DNA of 64,000 nucleotides from positions 962,501-1,026,500 of the forward strand of contig NC_065420.1 of NCBI RefSeq assembly GCF_024362695.1, given 5' to 3'. Of this stretch, positions 11,010 through 20,762 are shown in pieces. The DNA is from Pectinophora gossypiella (Eukaryota > Arthropoda > Insecta > Lepidoptera > Gelechiidae). Under the pieces are notes generated by a model. It was not told where the DNA came from. It worked only from the letters and a program-made list of their open reading frames with translations, and ran no database searches. How positions within the stretch are numbered: position 1 is the first letter of the stretch; each line of letters starts with the position of its first letter. The position numbers and the translations under genes are program-made.

Positions 11010-11268
11010 ATCATCTTACTAAAGCCTTTTGCTTGCGGTTCTCAATCCCTGTTTTAACCCCTTGGGGGATTAATTTTCATAAATCCCGTTTTAGTGAACA
11101 TCTACGTCCTACGACAGGAAATTCTTCACCACTGAGAACGTGATAATTGTTTTATGAAGCGATCATGAATTCTAAAGTAATTAGTTGAGTCCTGTGCTGG
11201 GATTCAAACCTGCGACTGCAACCTAGGTGAGAGCCAAGCATTCTTCTAACTGGGTTGCCACAGTGTGA
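11010..11268 (-). mobile_element. second tRNA-derived SINE type
   Basis: On the minus strand, TGGCAACCCAGTTAG (A-box-like, 11246-11260) is followed at normal spacing by GGTTTGAATCCC (B-box-like, 11199-11210). This head is unlike the main SINE head. Downstream, AATCCCCCAAGGGGTT and the GATTTATGAAAATTAATC region resemble the body of the elements at 11408 and 13290. The A and B boxes suggest past polymerase III transcription. Degenerate positions and the downstream body argue against a functional tRNA gene. Confidence 0.55.
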
Positions 11269-11407
11269 CTTACGTATAAGTATCCCTATTTCATGACGTT
11301 GAGAAGATTACATCTTTAGTTTAAGTTCCTCTTCCAATCAAGATAAAAAAAATAATAATAAAAATAAGTTTGGTGCTTATGATTACCGCCTCCATCTTTT
11401 TATATCT

Positions 11408-12736
11408 TACTAGCTGGTACCCGCGACTTCGTCTGCGTACTTTTAATTTGAATATTAAGGATTATATAAAAGGAACGGTATAGCATGTGATTAAAAGAGA
11501 GTAAGTAGGTATATTTAAAAAAAATAAAAAATATCTGTTTACAGTCGTTATAAAGTACCTATGTATTCCATTGAGTGGCAGAAATTACCTAGGAATATTT
11601 ATCGGTCCCTTATGTCCAAGACACTTACAGGGGTCAGCGTCACGTTGTGTACAAAAATATTTTAAAATGACCTAATTTAAAACTTTTTTGTACACAACGT
11701 TTGCTATTTTGTTATTATTTGTTAAAATGTAGAAATTGTTTGGACTCGACACTCGCGAGCAGGCCACGTATACACCACGTGCGCTCCCCCACCACAAGAC
11801 AGCGCCGTTGACTGCCGCCACACTTCGGCGAATGTGCGCGACGACGAACGACGACCGACGGCAGTGGCGGCGATGCAGAGTATTCGTTAAAAGGAACTTT
11901 ATCTACAAAAGCCAAATTTTTTTAACTTGATACACCCAAAACTACTAAATATCATGTTCCTAGGTTCAGTGGTTAATATTTTGTATACAAAAAGTTTGGC
12001 TTCGTAGTTCCCGTTCCGAATCCGTTCCGTTCCGTTCGAATTTCGGAAAATCCGTTTGTTGAAAAACTCTGCACATCCTAAGAGACCTACGTACCAAGTT
12101 TCATGGTTTTATCTTCAAAAATGACGAATACCCATACAAACATTCAACCCGTATTTCACCCCCATACTGGTAAAAATTTCAAAATGCTTGAACAAACGAT
12201 TTTTTGTTTGTTATTTAGTGCCTAAACACAAAATTTAATATTTTTATCTTGAAAAATGACGAACCTCATAAAAAATTTCAACACCTATTTCATCCCCTCA
12301 AAGATCGAATTTTCAAAAACGCTTTAACAAATTGTTTTTTTATTTCTTATCAAGTTCCTAAATATAAAGTTTCGTGGTTTTATCCCCAAAAATGACGAAC
12401 TCCCATACAAACTTTCAACCCTCATTTCACTCCCTCACTGGTCGAAATTTCAGCAACGCTAGAACAAATGTTTAATTATTTTTTATCAAGTGCTTAAATA
12501 TAAAGTTTCATGGATTTATATTTTAAAATTAAAATATCCCATACAAACTTTCAACCCCTATTTCAATCTCTTCGTCCCTTCTTTTCGCAATAAAAGGTAT
12601 CCTATTTTCTTTCTCAGGGTCTAAAGATTGTCTGTGCCAAATTTAATCAAAATCGGTTGAGAGGTTTTAGCGGGAAAGCGTAACAGACAGACAGACAGAC
12701 AGAGTTACTTTCGCATTTATAATATTAGTAAGGATT
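11408..12736 (+). mobile_element. dispersed repeat, TTTATAATATTAG-ended family (copy 1), with internal tandem array
   Basis: Starts TTACTAGCTGGTACCCGCGA and ends CAGACAGACAGACAGACAG, GAGTTACTTTCGCATTTATA and ATATTAGTAAGGAT. Such ends are widespread in arthropod genomes; the family name is left open. Inside, a unit of about 136 bp beginning AAAAATGACGAA repeats at 12117, 12252, 12388 and (degraded) about 12525. An ATCGGTTGAGAGGTTTTAGCG motif, divergent from the CCGTT-GAGCCGTTTAGGCGTG of the next copy, precedes the tail. A GC-rich insert (11745-11880) and a perfect 16-bp hairpin at 11642-11700 lie in its 5' half. No transposase or polymerase frame is present. Confidence 0.7.
11642..11700. repeat. 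perfect 16-bp inverted repeat (hairpin)
   Basis: ACGTTGTGTACAAAAA at 11642-11657 pairs exactly with TTTTTGTACACAACGT at 11685-11700, leaving a 27-base loop. It lies inside the dispersed repeat 11408-12736, directly upstream of its GC-rich patch, and may mark the end of a smaller inserted element. Confidence 0.8.
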
Positions 12737-13289
12737 ATTTTCCCTCGTTAAATAGTAAACAAACTAAGTGTAGGTGTTATAATTTCGTTGACGAACTGAT
12801 TACCTATCCGTTTCTTTGTCTAAAATGAGTATTACCTTATTACTATGATTGATTACTGGGCTTAAAGTTCGTATAAATGTCTATCGAATTACCTCCTCAA
12901 GTTTAAAGCGTAGCTAGTCATGTAGTACTATATTAATTATGTGGTGTAAGTAATTAGATTTTATCTGTATGTAATGTAATAGTTAGTTGAATAAAAAAAC
13001 TTATACAAATCAGATCAATTAATTGGCGTAATGTGATTCTAGAAAGAGTTTTAATGTTAATAGATAGCTAGCTATAGCTATGTGTAGGTTCCTGTAGGAA
13101 TGAGATATAACTGTTTAATAAAGACAGTTGCATCAAAATTTTATCATAAATTCCCTAAATTATGGCGCCTACCTACCCTCTAAGTTAGAAAAGTGATCAA
13201 ATACTAACTTGAGGTCACTCAGTTTAAAAAAAAACATCGAAATCATTCCAGTAGCTATGGCGTCATGCGCTTCTTGACACGATCACGAA
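12737..13289. other. unannotated sequence
   Basis: Separates two copies of the TTTATAATATTAG-ended repeat family; AT-rich, with a TAGCTAGCTATAGCTA palindromic spot at about 13065-13080. No gene is seen. Confidence 0.4.
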
Positions 13290-13938
13290 ATCTAGATTTC
13301 CGCGGGAATGAGGTATTTTCCCGCCATAAAAAGTAGCCTGTGTCCGTGCCTAAGATCCTATCTTTAAATTAACCAAGTCTTATAAAATTCCGTTCAGACG
13401 TTAAGGCGTGAATGAGGCAAACTTTTAAAACAAACAATTAAAAATCACTAACCTAGTTTTCTGTCTACTGCCTACGCCTTAAGTACGATAGCATAAATAT
13501 TAATAGGCCATATCCTTTTCTAGATTACTATCTATCAGCTAACTAAATTTCATCAAAATCCGTTGAGCCGTTTAGGCATGATAGACAAAACTCCCAGCAA
13601 AAACCATAAAAAAATCACTAACTCAATTCAGTTTTCTGCCTACTTCCTACCCCCTAAGTACGATGACGTGATCAATTTGATCGTACAACCGTTTTTAGAT
13701 AACCAACTATTACCTTACTAAATTTCATTAAAATCCGTTCAGCCGTTTAGACGTGAAAGAGCAAAAGTCCCAACAAAAACGACTACAAATCACTAAATCA
13801 ATTTAGTTATCTGCCAACTGCCTACCCCCTAAGAACGATGGCGTGATTATTTATAGCCTATGACCATTTCTAGGTTATCATCTATCACCATACCAAATTT
13901 CATCAAAATCCGTTGAGCCGTTTAGGCGTGAAAGAGTA

Positions 13939-13991
<53 letters not shown>

Positions 13992-14024
13992 GTTACTTTC
14001 GCATTTATAATATTAGTATGGATT
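13290..14024 (+). mobile_element. dispersed repeat, TTTATAATATTAG-ended family (copy 2), with 175-bp tandem units
   Basis: The left part has TTTCCGCGGGAATGAGG and AAGTAGCCTGTGTCCGTGCC. Then the anchor CCGTT-(GAGCCG) recurs at 13390, 13560, 13735 and 13910, giving spacings of 170, 175 and 175 bp. Each unit also repeats CTGCCTAC and a GATGGCGTGA-type motif. The tail is a (GACA)n microsatellite at 13940-13988, followed by GTTACTTTCGCATTTATAAT and ATTAGTATGGAT. No coding sequence is present. The 5' limit is approximate. Confidence 0.72.
13940..13989. repeat. (GACA)n microsatellite
   Basis: About twelve uninterrupted GACA/CAGA units form the pre-terminal part of the element 13290-14024. The related copy at 11408 has only four such units at the same place, so the array length is probably variable. 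Confidence 0.95.
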
Positions 14025-15600
14025 TTATGACTTATAAGTACATTGCAACATACATAAAATGTTTCACATCACTTTTTGCGCATTTAGCAACAAAATACCC
14101 CACTTCTCAAGACTGTGAGGTTAGGCCCATAAAATTAACCTAACATAAACTTTCTGCGCTTAAACTTAACTTTCTCTCTAGCAGACCTCAAATGGGACGT
14201 AATCAGAGTAATATTTAATCTGTGGGTGTAAACGGGTCCATTAATCATTTAATGGGGCATTAATCATAAATCAGGACACCAACAACCCTACATTACTGCC
14301 GTCCTGTTTCGATTTCCAGGGTCGGTTTTAGTAGGGGCAACGACAGTGTGTTTAATTATCTGTGATTATTTATGTCTATTGCACAAGATTTTATGGTGAG
14401 AAAAATATTAATACGAATTATTTTCACTGCATTTAAATTTAATATAAGAATTCGAATACATTGTTATTTTTTTTTTAATAATAATAATGCTTAGAAAACC
14501 ATTTTTAATAAGTGAATTGTTTTTTACTTATTTAATCACTTATTGATTCGTTAAAATAGTTTACTGTGTATAAAACATGTGTACTTATGTATTTGGGGAT
14601 TTTCAAAGCAAGAATGAACAGGCAATATTTGAGTTTGCGTGCTACACCTTTAGACCACATTGCTTTAGACCAGTTTTAGACCAGGCTGGCTCGTGGTCTA
14701 ACACACTCAAATCTTTTAATAAAAAAGGTGCATGAATATTTAAAAGTGACTAATAATAATGCTTACGAACTTAAACTTTTGGGGCCTAAAATTTATGGGG
14801 CTAAATTTATGGGGCCTCAAAATGTGGGGCCTAAACTTACCTCCCTCCCATTCTACGTCTCCATCGTAGCTAAACGAACCACCGTGAGGATTTACTTGAC
14901 AAATTACTTTTTCGCTTTCTTGTTTATAAGGGCGGCACTTCGATACTACTTCGGTGTATCGAAAGTATCGGCCTAAAGCTGCGTACACACGCAACGATAT
15001 TATGAATAAATTAGTAGCATGTCATTAAGACTGAGTCGGGTCTTAGGTCGAATATACATTACAGGCCCGATGTTGAGCGATGGACTTTGACGGATGGATA
15101 TAACGAGAATTTCTTTTTCAAATAGATTATTTTCCAAAACGTATTAATTATGTGTTTTTTTTTTAAATTCAATATCATTTAGAATCAAAATCTTCCCGTT
15201 GCTGAACTAACGTATTCGTCATCATACTTACTTAATTATTTGTTCTCTACACACGCCATATAAAAAAATACACACACACAATCTAAAAGTCGTAATACCG
15301 GACAGGACTGTTCAAATACCGCTAAACCGCACTGCTCCTTAGGGACTGTGTGCAGGCCCCTTTACGTCGGCCTTTACCGTAGTCATTTGGGAGCGATTTT
15401 TATTAACTTTCAAGAAAAACAAAGTTGTTCGTATCAAGACTTTTTCGTTTAACTTCGCTCCAGTGGTTTATGGTTTTGGCTTTATCGCTTATTAAATTGG
15501 CTCTCGATTAAAGTATGAAGGATGATGTTCAGATGTTTGTAGGATACTGGTCATTTGCGAAATTGTGATTTGAGTACTCGGCTGGATTTAGAACACATTC
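14025..15600. other. unannotated sequence with short tandem repeats
   Basis: No gene recognised. Contains a triplet of CTTTAGACCA-like motifs (14649-14690), a GGGGCCTAAAATTTAT-type minisatellite (14779-14837) and an A-C dinucleotide run near 15270. Confidence 0.45.
14779..14837 (+). repeat. four-unit minisatellite (~16 bp period)
   Basis: Four diverged units of the type GGGGCCTAAAATTTAT follow each other (GGGGCCTAAAATTTAT, GGGGCTAAATTTAT, GGGGCCTCAAAATGT, GGGGCCTAAACTT). Open frames cross it on both strands and encode only a low-complexity repeat. Confidence 0.8.
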
Positions 15601-15613
15601 AGCTGCTTACAAT

Positions 15614-15767
15614 AAAAAACACGTCACGTAAAGGCGTTGGTCCTACTATTTACTGATGTAACTGAGTAATCATTACGTGAGCCATGCCTTCGGCGGGTCA
15701 ATCATAACCCTGACACCAGGGTTAATGAGGCTGGTATTCCACCTCACCCCACACGATAAGAATACGA
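15614..15767 (+). mobile_element. 5'-truncated SINE (tail type 1) with 13-bp target-site duplication
   Basis: Begins in the core (GGCGTTGGTCCT) and continues through GTGAGCCATGCC, CCCTGACACCAGGGTTAATG and CACACGATAAGAATACGA. A perfect 13-bp direct repeat AGCTGCTTACAAT sits at 15601-15613 and 15768-15780. The head was therefore missing at insertion. Confidence 0.88.
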
Positions 15768-15889
15768 AGCTGCTTACAATCCCGAGCACGTTTTAAAAAG
15801 AGGGACTGAGTTTAGAATGGTAAGAGCGATCCATCCAGGACAGGACAGATTAGGACAATGGCGTGATCGCCTGTTACCATACAGAGGCC

Positions 15890-15935
15890 TTAGTCAAGTT
15901 GCGAACGATTATGACAATCGACAGTAACAGTGATA
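15890..15935 (+). repeat. fragment of the inverted-repeat element seen at 25.2 kb
   Basis: CAAGTTGCGAACGATTATGA followed by CAATCGACAGTAACAGTGAT matches, with a few changes, the arm of the hairpin at 25209-25340. It shows that the arm is a dispersed sequence. Confidence 0.55.
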
Positions 15936-16079
15936 TAAGCTTCATTTACCCGGTTAAACAGGTTGTGAGGAGCTGCAGTAGTTTCAGGCGGATGCGGCGT
16001 TCGTTATTTAAAAAGTTTCGATTCAAAGTGCCTATTTACCTACTGAGTATTTTTGAATTTGAATTTATGTTCTGCTTAC

Positions 16080-16192
16080 ATGGAACAGATTAAACAGAAG
16101 GTGAACGTCGTCTTATAAGGAACTGAAGGAATTGGTCTTTAATAGTTAAGAATGGAGAATGCTACACCGATAAGAGCGTGTCTCTTAAATTA
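16080..16192 (+). mobile_element. non-LTR retrotransposon C-terminal remnant, family A
   Basis: The plus strand reads GGAACAGATTAAACAGAAGG, TGAACGTCGT, AATGGAGAATGCTACACCGA and AAGAGCGTG. This is the same order as the open C-terminal frame at 21957-22117 (E-Q-I-K ... V-V-S-Y-K-E ... E-W). Stops and small deletions break the frame. It is the end of an RTE-like endonuclease/reverse-transcriptase protein, with no functional domain left. Confidence 0.65.
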
Positions 16193-16520
16193 GTGCTATT
16201 GAACCTTCTGCACTGTAATAAATATACGATCAGCTATTCGCGTGTAGAAACAAGTAAGTATTATTCAGTACACTGCACACTAAATACCACTGTGGCATTG
16301 AATGTGAACTCTACCAGTGTCGAGTAAAGGTCTAATTTAATTTGGATTGATGTATGATTGACCTGCAATTGATCGTGTGATGCACCAATATCATGGTCGA
16401 AGGAGAACAGCCGTTAAGTAGAACTACTCGAAGATTCAAGTGTTTGATTGGATTAGGATTGTGATGATATTGACTTGTATAATAAAAAACTAAGCATTTC
16501 CAATCAATTACTGAGTATTT

Positions 16521-16612
16521 GTTGGTCTAATAGAAAGCTCGGTGACGCGTAGGTACTTAGTTCATCTTGCGATGGAAGTACCTCTGATTATCCCAATTAG
16601 GATATACGAGAG
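16521..16612 (+). mobile_element. non-LTR retrotransposon 3' end, family Z (copy 2)
   Basis: GTTGGTCTAATAGAAAGCTC, then GGTACTTAGTTCATCTTGCG and GTACCTCTGATTATCCCAAT. The 3' tail is degraded after GGATATACGAG. It lies just upstream of a rearranged SINE pair. Confidence 0.7.
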
Positions 16613-16635
16613 TACAATCATTGGGATTTGATATA

Positions 16636-16721
16636 ACGTTGAGCGTTGGGCAAACAATCATCTTACTTTCGGACAAACAGGCTGATCACCTGATTGTCCG
16701 AAAGTAAGATGATCCGTGCTT
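16636..16721 (+). mobile_element. rearranged SINE fragment forming a 20-bp palindrome
   Basis: A plus-strand piece of SINE head (GTTGAGCGTTGGGC) is joined to an inverted piece of the SINE middle, then to the same middle in normal orientation. ATCATCTTACTTTCGGACAA (16657-16676) pairs exactly with TTGTCCGAAAGTAAGATGAT (16694-16713). The head-to-inverted-middle junction is not present in intact copies. It points to template switching or a fold-back event in or next to a SINE. Confidence 0.8.
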
Positions 16722-17049
16722 CATCTTCTTTCGTGAGGGTTGTGAGGTGGATTACCAACCCCATTAACCCTGGTGTCAGGGTTATTATTGAGCCGCCATA
16801 GGCCCGTAACATGACTCATGTAACGACTTAGGTACATCAGTAAGTAGTAACCGTGACCAACGGCTTAACGTGCCTTCCGAAGCTCGGATCATCTTACTTT
16901 TGTACAATCAGGTGATCAGCCTGTAATGTCCTAACCAAACTAGGGATCACAAAGTGATTTTTGTGATTTGCCCCAACCGGAATTCGAACCCGGGACCTCC
17001 GGATGGTGAGCACAACGCTGAACCACTGGACCCTGGACCACGGAGGTCG
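16722..17049 (-). mobile_element. full-length tRNA-derived SINE, tail type 1
   Basis: On the minus strand, from 17049 inward: head with a B-box GGTTCGAATTCC, middle CACTTTGTGATCCCTAG and TTGGTTAGGACATTACAGGC, core GCTTCGGAAGGCACGTTAAG, and the type-1 tail ending in ACGAAAGAAG. A short direct duplication in the head (GGTCCAGGGTCCAGTGG) is specific to this copy. It abuts the plus-strand fragment 16636-16721. Confidence 0.9.
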
Positions 17050-17564
17050 TAGCTCAATTGGGTGTATAATTGTTTTTTTTTTTTTTTTTTACTCTCACAA
17101 AAAGTAATGCCATTGTAATATAACAATACATTATGTGAAAATCTGGAGTTGTGAGCTGGTTACATGATTCCAACCGCCAAGTAACATGACACTACAAAAA
17201 CATTGAAACATAGCAGAAGTCTCCTGAGGATTTCTCAGGTAATTCTTCCGGCTTGGCTTAATCCTTACGTAAGGGAAGCTTCCTGCAAATCTTTAATGCC
17301 CTCTCATCTCTACTCATAGTAACATGCTCTATTGATCCTTTGGATTTTACACGGCTCTCTACTTGCCTTTGATCTTTCATACTTAGAGATTTATGTGTAC
17401 TTACTTGAGTACGCGTAGGTTAGGCTGTTACGAGATTTGTATTTGTCGACTTTACAAACAATAATAATAAAAATACAAAAAAAAGAAATTAGATTTTAGA
17501 ATAATTACCAATTTATAATTTCTCAGTTTTTGGTTGGAAATATTTGCCCTCTTTACGTATATTA
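17050..17564. other. unannotated sequence
   Basis: A long T run (17072-17090) directly follows the SINE head on the plus strand. The remainder is AT-rich with no gene recognised. Confidence 0.4.
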
Positions 17565-17738
17565 GTTCTTCTTTCGTGTGGGTTGTGAGGTGGATTACCG
17601 ACCTCATCAACCCTGGTATAGGGTTATCATTGAGCCGCCAAACGCCCCTGACATGGCTCATGTAACGACTTCACACTTACATCAATAAGTAATCCGGGAC
17701 CAACGGCCTTCCGAAGCAAGGATTATTTTAGCAGTTAT
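17565..17738 (-). mobile_element. 5'-truncated SINE, tail type 1
   Basis: The minus strand carries a shortened core (GCTTCGGAAGGCC, with the following TTAAGCCG lost), then CATGAGCCATGTCAGGGGC and CCACCTCACAACCCACACGA. The head is absent. An antisense open frame lies wholly inside it. Confidence 0.8.
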
Positions 17739-18801
17739 AATTATTTTAAGCTTACTTTGCTGTGCCCTAGGGTACATCTTCTTATCGTGTCGATGGCAAA
17801 CTAAATAGTATCGGCCAAAAACTTGGCAACAAGTATGGCGTTATCTGCAGCGCTCACAGATCCTCCTGCGTGCAGGTGTTCGGGCACGCAGGACACGACG
17901 TATGATACATGATCAGTGGTTTTATGTACCTGTGACATTGTTTCATAACTATGTACCACATGGAATGCAAAAAGTTTTTGATTTTGCATCAGATGTCACT
18001 ACTTGGGTGCACACAGTATCTCAAGAAATGTTATTGAATTCAATATTTATTCCAATCCGTCATTTAAATCTAGTTCGAGCTAGTGTCATAGAATAAGTAA
18101 TAATACTACGTATAGAACGGCAACTCTCCGCTCCCCACCAGCGTCTGAGCTAGGTTTACCTCACCCCCCGTCGAAGATAGTTTAGACTTAAATCGTATGG
18201 TGTCAGACGTCACACACGCAGATGCGCGTGTACGATAATGTCAATGTGTTGTGTCTATGTAAAACGAGGTTCTTTGTATGAAGTGTTCGAGCTAGTGTTT
18301 AACCTTTCAAGAATAAGCGTTCACTTCACCGATAAACCGAGTAAAATCAACAATAAATAACGATTAGATTGCATTCGTGTTAATTGTACGGACTCACTGA
18401 ATAATTCATTTGATTGAATGATTGAATATGCATACGCGATGGGTGTGCTGCCGCCCACTGTTCAATCGGAAGGTCGTCATTTTCATTTCTGTTTGACAAA
18501 TTGTATTGATTACTAAATAAAGTAATAAAAAAAACAAGCTTTATTTGGATTGACACGATTTCAGCGCGTTAATAGCAATAAAATTGATTGTGTAGTGTAC
18601 AGAAATTGACAATTAGTCTACCGTAGAGTAAGGGAAGGGAATGCAGTAACTAAATTGGAATAGTTAAAACGTTTTTTTGTACAGAAATTGATATTGTCAA
18701 TAACTTTACTATGTTTTGAGATCATGTCATAAGTGCACATTATTGTCTCCAACGTTTACAGACTTAGGGTCACATCTCGCTAGGACGACAAAGTGTACCT
18801 A
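17739..18801. other. unannotated sequence
   Basis: On the minus strand, 17770-17990 holds a 62-codon frame with composition unlike the flanks. It may be part of a repeat (it ends next to a CACGATAAGAAG motif), but nothing identifies it. The rest is AT-rich spacer. Confidence 0.35.
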
Positions 18802-19048
18802 TACAATTCACCTCGTTAATACTGTTGTTAAACAAGACACCTGCGGGATTAAAATGGCCACATCGAAGCAATTCATCTAAGAAAGCAACATTGCTTTTTG
18901 ACATTTGTTAGCATTCATTTGTTCAAATGTCAAATTTGTTCGCAAATGTCAAATTTGAATATTGCTTTCTTAGATGAATTGCTTCGATGTGGCCATTTTA
19001 ATCCCGCAGGTGTCTTGTTTAACAACAGTATTAACGAGGTGAATTGTA
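18802..19048. mobile_element. foldback element with perfect 87-bp arms
   Basis: The left arm 18802-18888 and right arm 18962-19048 are exact reverse complements over 87 bp. Arm landmarks are TACAATTCACCTCGTTAATA at the outer edge and GAATTGCTTCGATGTGGCC near the inner edge. The 73-base centre is itself partly self-complementary (a TTGACATTTG/CAAATGTCAA pair). No transposase is present. Exact arms imply a young insertion or recent gene conversion. A further partial arm copy follows at 19051-19086. Confidence 0.9.
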
Positions 19049-19050
19049 CT

Positions 19051-19086
19051 TATTGCTTCGATGTGGCCATTTTAACCCCCCAGGTA
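19051..19086 (+). repeat. extra partial arm copy of the foldback element
   Basis: ATTGCTTCGATGTGGCCATT followed by TTAACCCCCCAGGT repeats part of the right arm (18971-19013) with a few changes. It sits right outside the foldback, giving three arm segments in a row. Confidence 0.75.
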
Positions 19087-19743
19087 CTTTAATCGGGTGT
19101 TATCGAGTAATATTAGGAGTCTCATATTCCTGACAATAACGCGGTAAGAACCCTGTATTATGTGTTTTGATTACACCAAGTAAAATTGCGTTTATACAAC
19201 TGCAAACATTTCGTGGTTGCGGTACCGTAGTGTTCTTGAGAAGCCCTTACATACGTAACAGATATTTTGCACATGACACTTTCACCCAAAAATATAAGAG
19301 AATCACCCGAAACAAAACCTCATGTTCTCAATATTTAACACCAGAATACACCCCTTTGTAAAATAGAACGGCAACAGAATCACAAGCGCTGACCCGACTC
19401 ACGGTCTCTCAATATTATCAGCATAACGACCCATAAACGCCAAGTACGCCGCAACGTACGAAGCACAAATTATATATACGTGACACTCAAGAAGTGGAAC
19501 AAATTGGTTTTCCAAAATTTCATATGAATTGAGAGATTTTTAAATACACTTGATTTACAAAAAAGTAACGTCCGATCGCTAAGCATTTTGATCCCTATGA
19601 CTTGACTTGAGTACCCGTAAAAAAGCAGATCTCTGTTTTATGTAAAGAGCAAAGAAATCAGAAATCATGGATAAACTTGTTATAGGTCACTTTAATTTTT
19701 TTTATTCTACCTACGTCATTTTGTAAGGTGTTATGGCTGAGGA
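19087..19743. other. unannotated sequence
   Basis: No gene or dispersed element was recognised between the two foldback elements. Open frames are under 65 codons and have no recognisable motif. Confidence 0.4.
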
Positions 19744-20128
19744 GAAGAATCTTTAAGAACCTGAAGAAGTCAAAGCTGAAAACTATATTTCTCACCTAGC
19801 TATCAAAAACCATGTCTTAGGAGTGGACAGCATTAAGCATAATGTAACATTAGTAAGGGAACTGCTACTAAAAATCTATGGACGTTTCAATAAAAACTAA
19901 TCTTTGAAATAACAGAGAAAGACTCAGAATGAAATGGAATCAGAAATAGGTGACCGATTACTGGTATAACTGTCTTTTTCTGTTATTTTAAAGATTAGGT
20001 TTTATTGAAACGATTTTTAGTAGCAGTTGCCTTAATAATGTTATGGTTTATGCTGTCCTTTCTTAAGACATCGTATTTGATAGCTAAGTGAAAAATATCG
20101 TTTTCGGTTTTAAATTCTTTAGGTGCTG
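19744..20128. mobile_element. foldback element with ~150-170 bp imperfect arms
   Basis: The left arm (19744-19915) and right arm (19979-20128) are reverse complements with substitutions and small indels. Paired landmarks are CTAGCTATCAAA with TTTGATAGCTAAG, GGACAGCAT with ATGCTGTCC, AACTGCTACTAAAAAT with ATTTTTAGTAGCAGTT, and AATAACAGA with TCTGTTATT. The 63-base centre is unrelated. The arms are older than those at 18802. No coding frame is present. Confidence 0.8.
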
Positions 20129-20632
20129 CTCAATTTTTACGATCACACTATCGAACTAAGCAACGAACAAAATATCTTGAGACCAACTAAAAGCCATAAA
20201 AGTGCCCAGCTGCGAGGAGCCTCGAAGCACAACAATGATACTCATTAACAGAATATTCATTTCCAATAAAATAATCGTAATACCAATTGGTATTATGATG
20301 GGACAAAAAATATAAGATACGATCTCGATTAATCTCTTCCGTAAAATCCCAACAATGGCCAGATATCATTCAAGCGATATAACAAGCAAGGTCTTCGGGG
20401 TTGGCTAGTGATGGAACGGTTTGGTGAGTCGTATCATTCTTGCGAGCTAATCCTATACGTCTTACGAGTCATAAAAAACGAGTAAGATTACCTATACTTA
20501 TATGTGTTATTAGCATAATAAAATGAGATAGCGAATCGTTCTGATATAAATATTATTTATTGCACATAACAATATTAAAGACAATTATCCTATGCTTGAT
20601 TCGAAAAAAATAACACGTGATGAATAAATACG
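20129..20632. other. unannotated sequence
   Basis: AT-rich spacer; no gene or dispersed element recognised. Confidence 0.4.
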
Positions 20633-20749
20633 CCATCAACCCGCAGTGGAGCAGCGTGGTGGAGTATGCTCCATACCCCCGGTTGATTGAGGGGAGGCCT
20701 GTGCCCAGCAGTGGGATGTGTATAGGCTAATTATGTATGTCAAGTATGT
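20633..20749 (+). mobile_element. 5'-truncated SINE (tail type 2) with 13-bp target-site duplication
   Basis: Holds only the type-2 tail: GGAGCAGCGTGGTGGAGTAT, GCTCCATACCCCCGGTTGAT, GAGGGGAGGCC and CCCAGCAGTGGGATGTGTAT. A perfect 13-bp direct repeat ATGAATAAATACG sits at 20620-20632 and 20750-20762. Confidence 0.9.
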
Positions 20750-20762
20750 ATGAATAAATACG

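Noticed and set aside
11199..11268. tRNA-like A and B boxes on the minus strand as a tRNA gene
   Set aside because: The acceptor stem is not evident and the sequence continues into a repeat body, so a tRNA-derived SINE fits better.
11715..11930. overlapping sense and antisense frames in a GC-rich patch
   Set aside because: GC-rich sequence lacks stops on both strands by composition, and the patch lies inside a dispersed repeat.
12117..12530. regularly spaced AAAAATGACGAA repeats as a CRISPR-like array
   Set aside because: The whole 136-bp unit is repeated, not a short repeat with unique spacers, and it lies in a mobile element.
13940..13989. regular short repeats as a CRISPR array
   Set aside because: They are an uninterrupted GACA microsatellite with no spacers, in eukaryotic DNA.
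17801..17989. 62-codon minus-strand frame as a gene fragment
   Set aside because: Composition differs from its surroundings and it may belong to a repeat, but nothing identifies a protein family.
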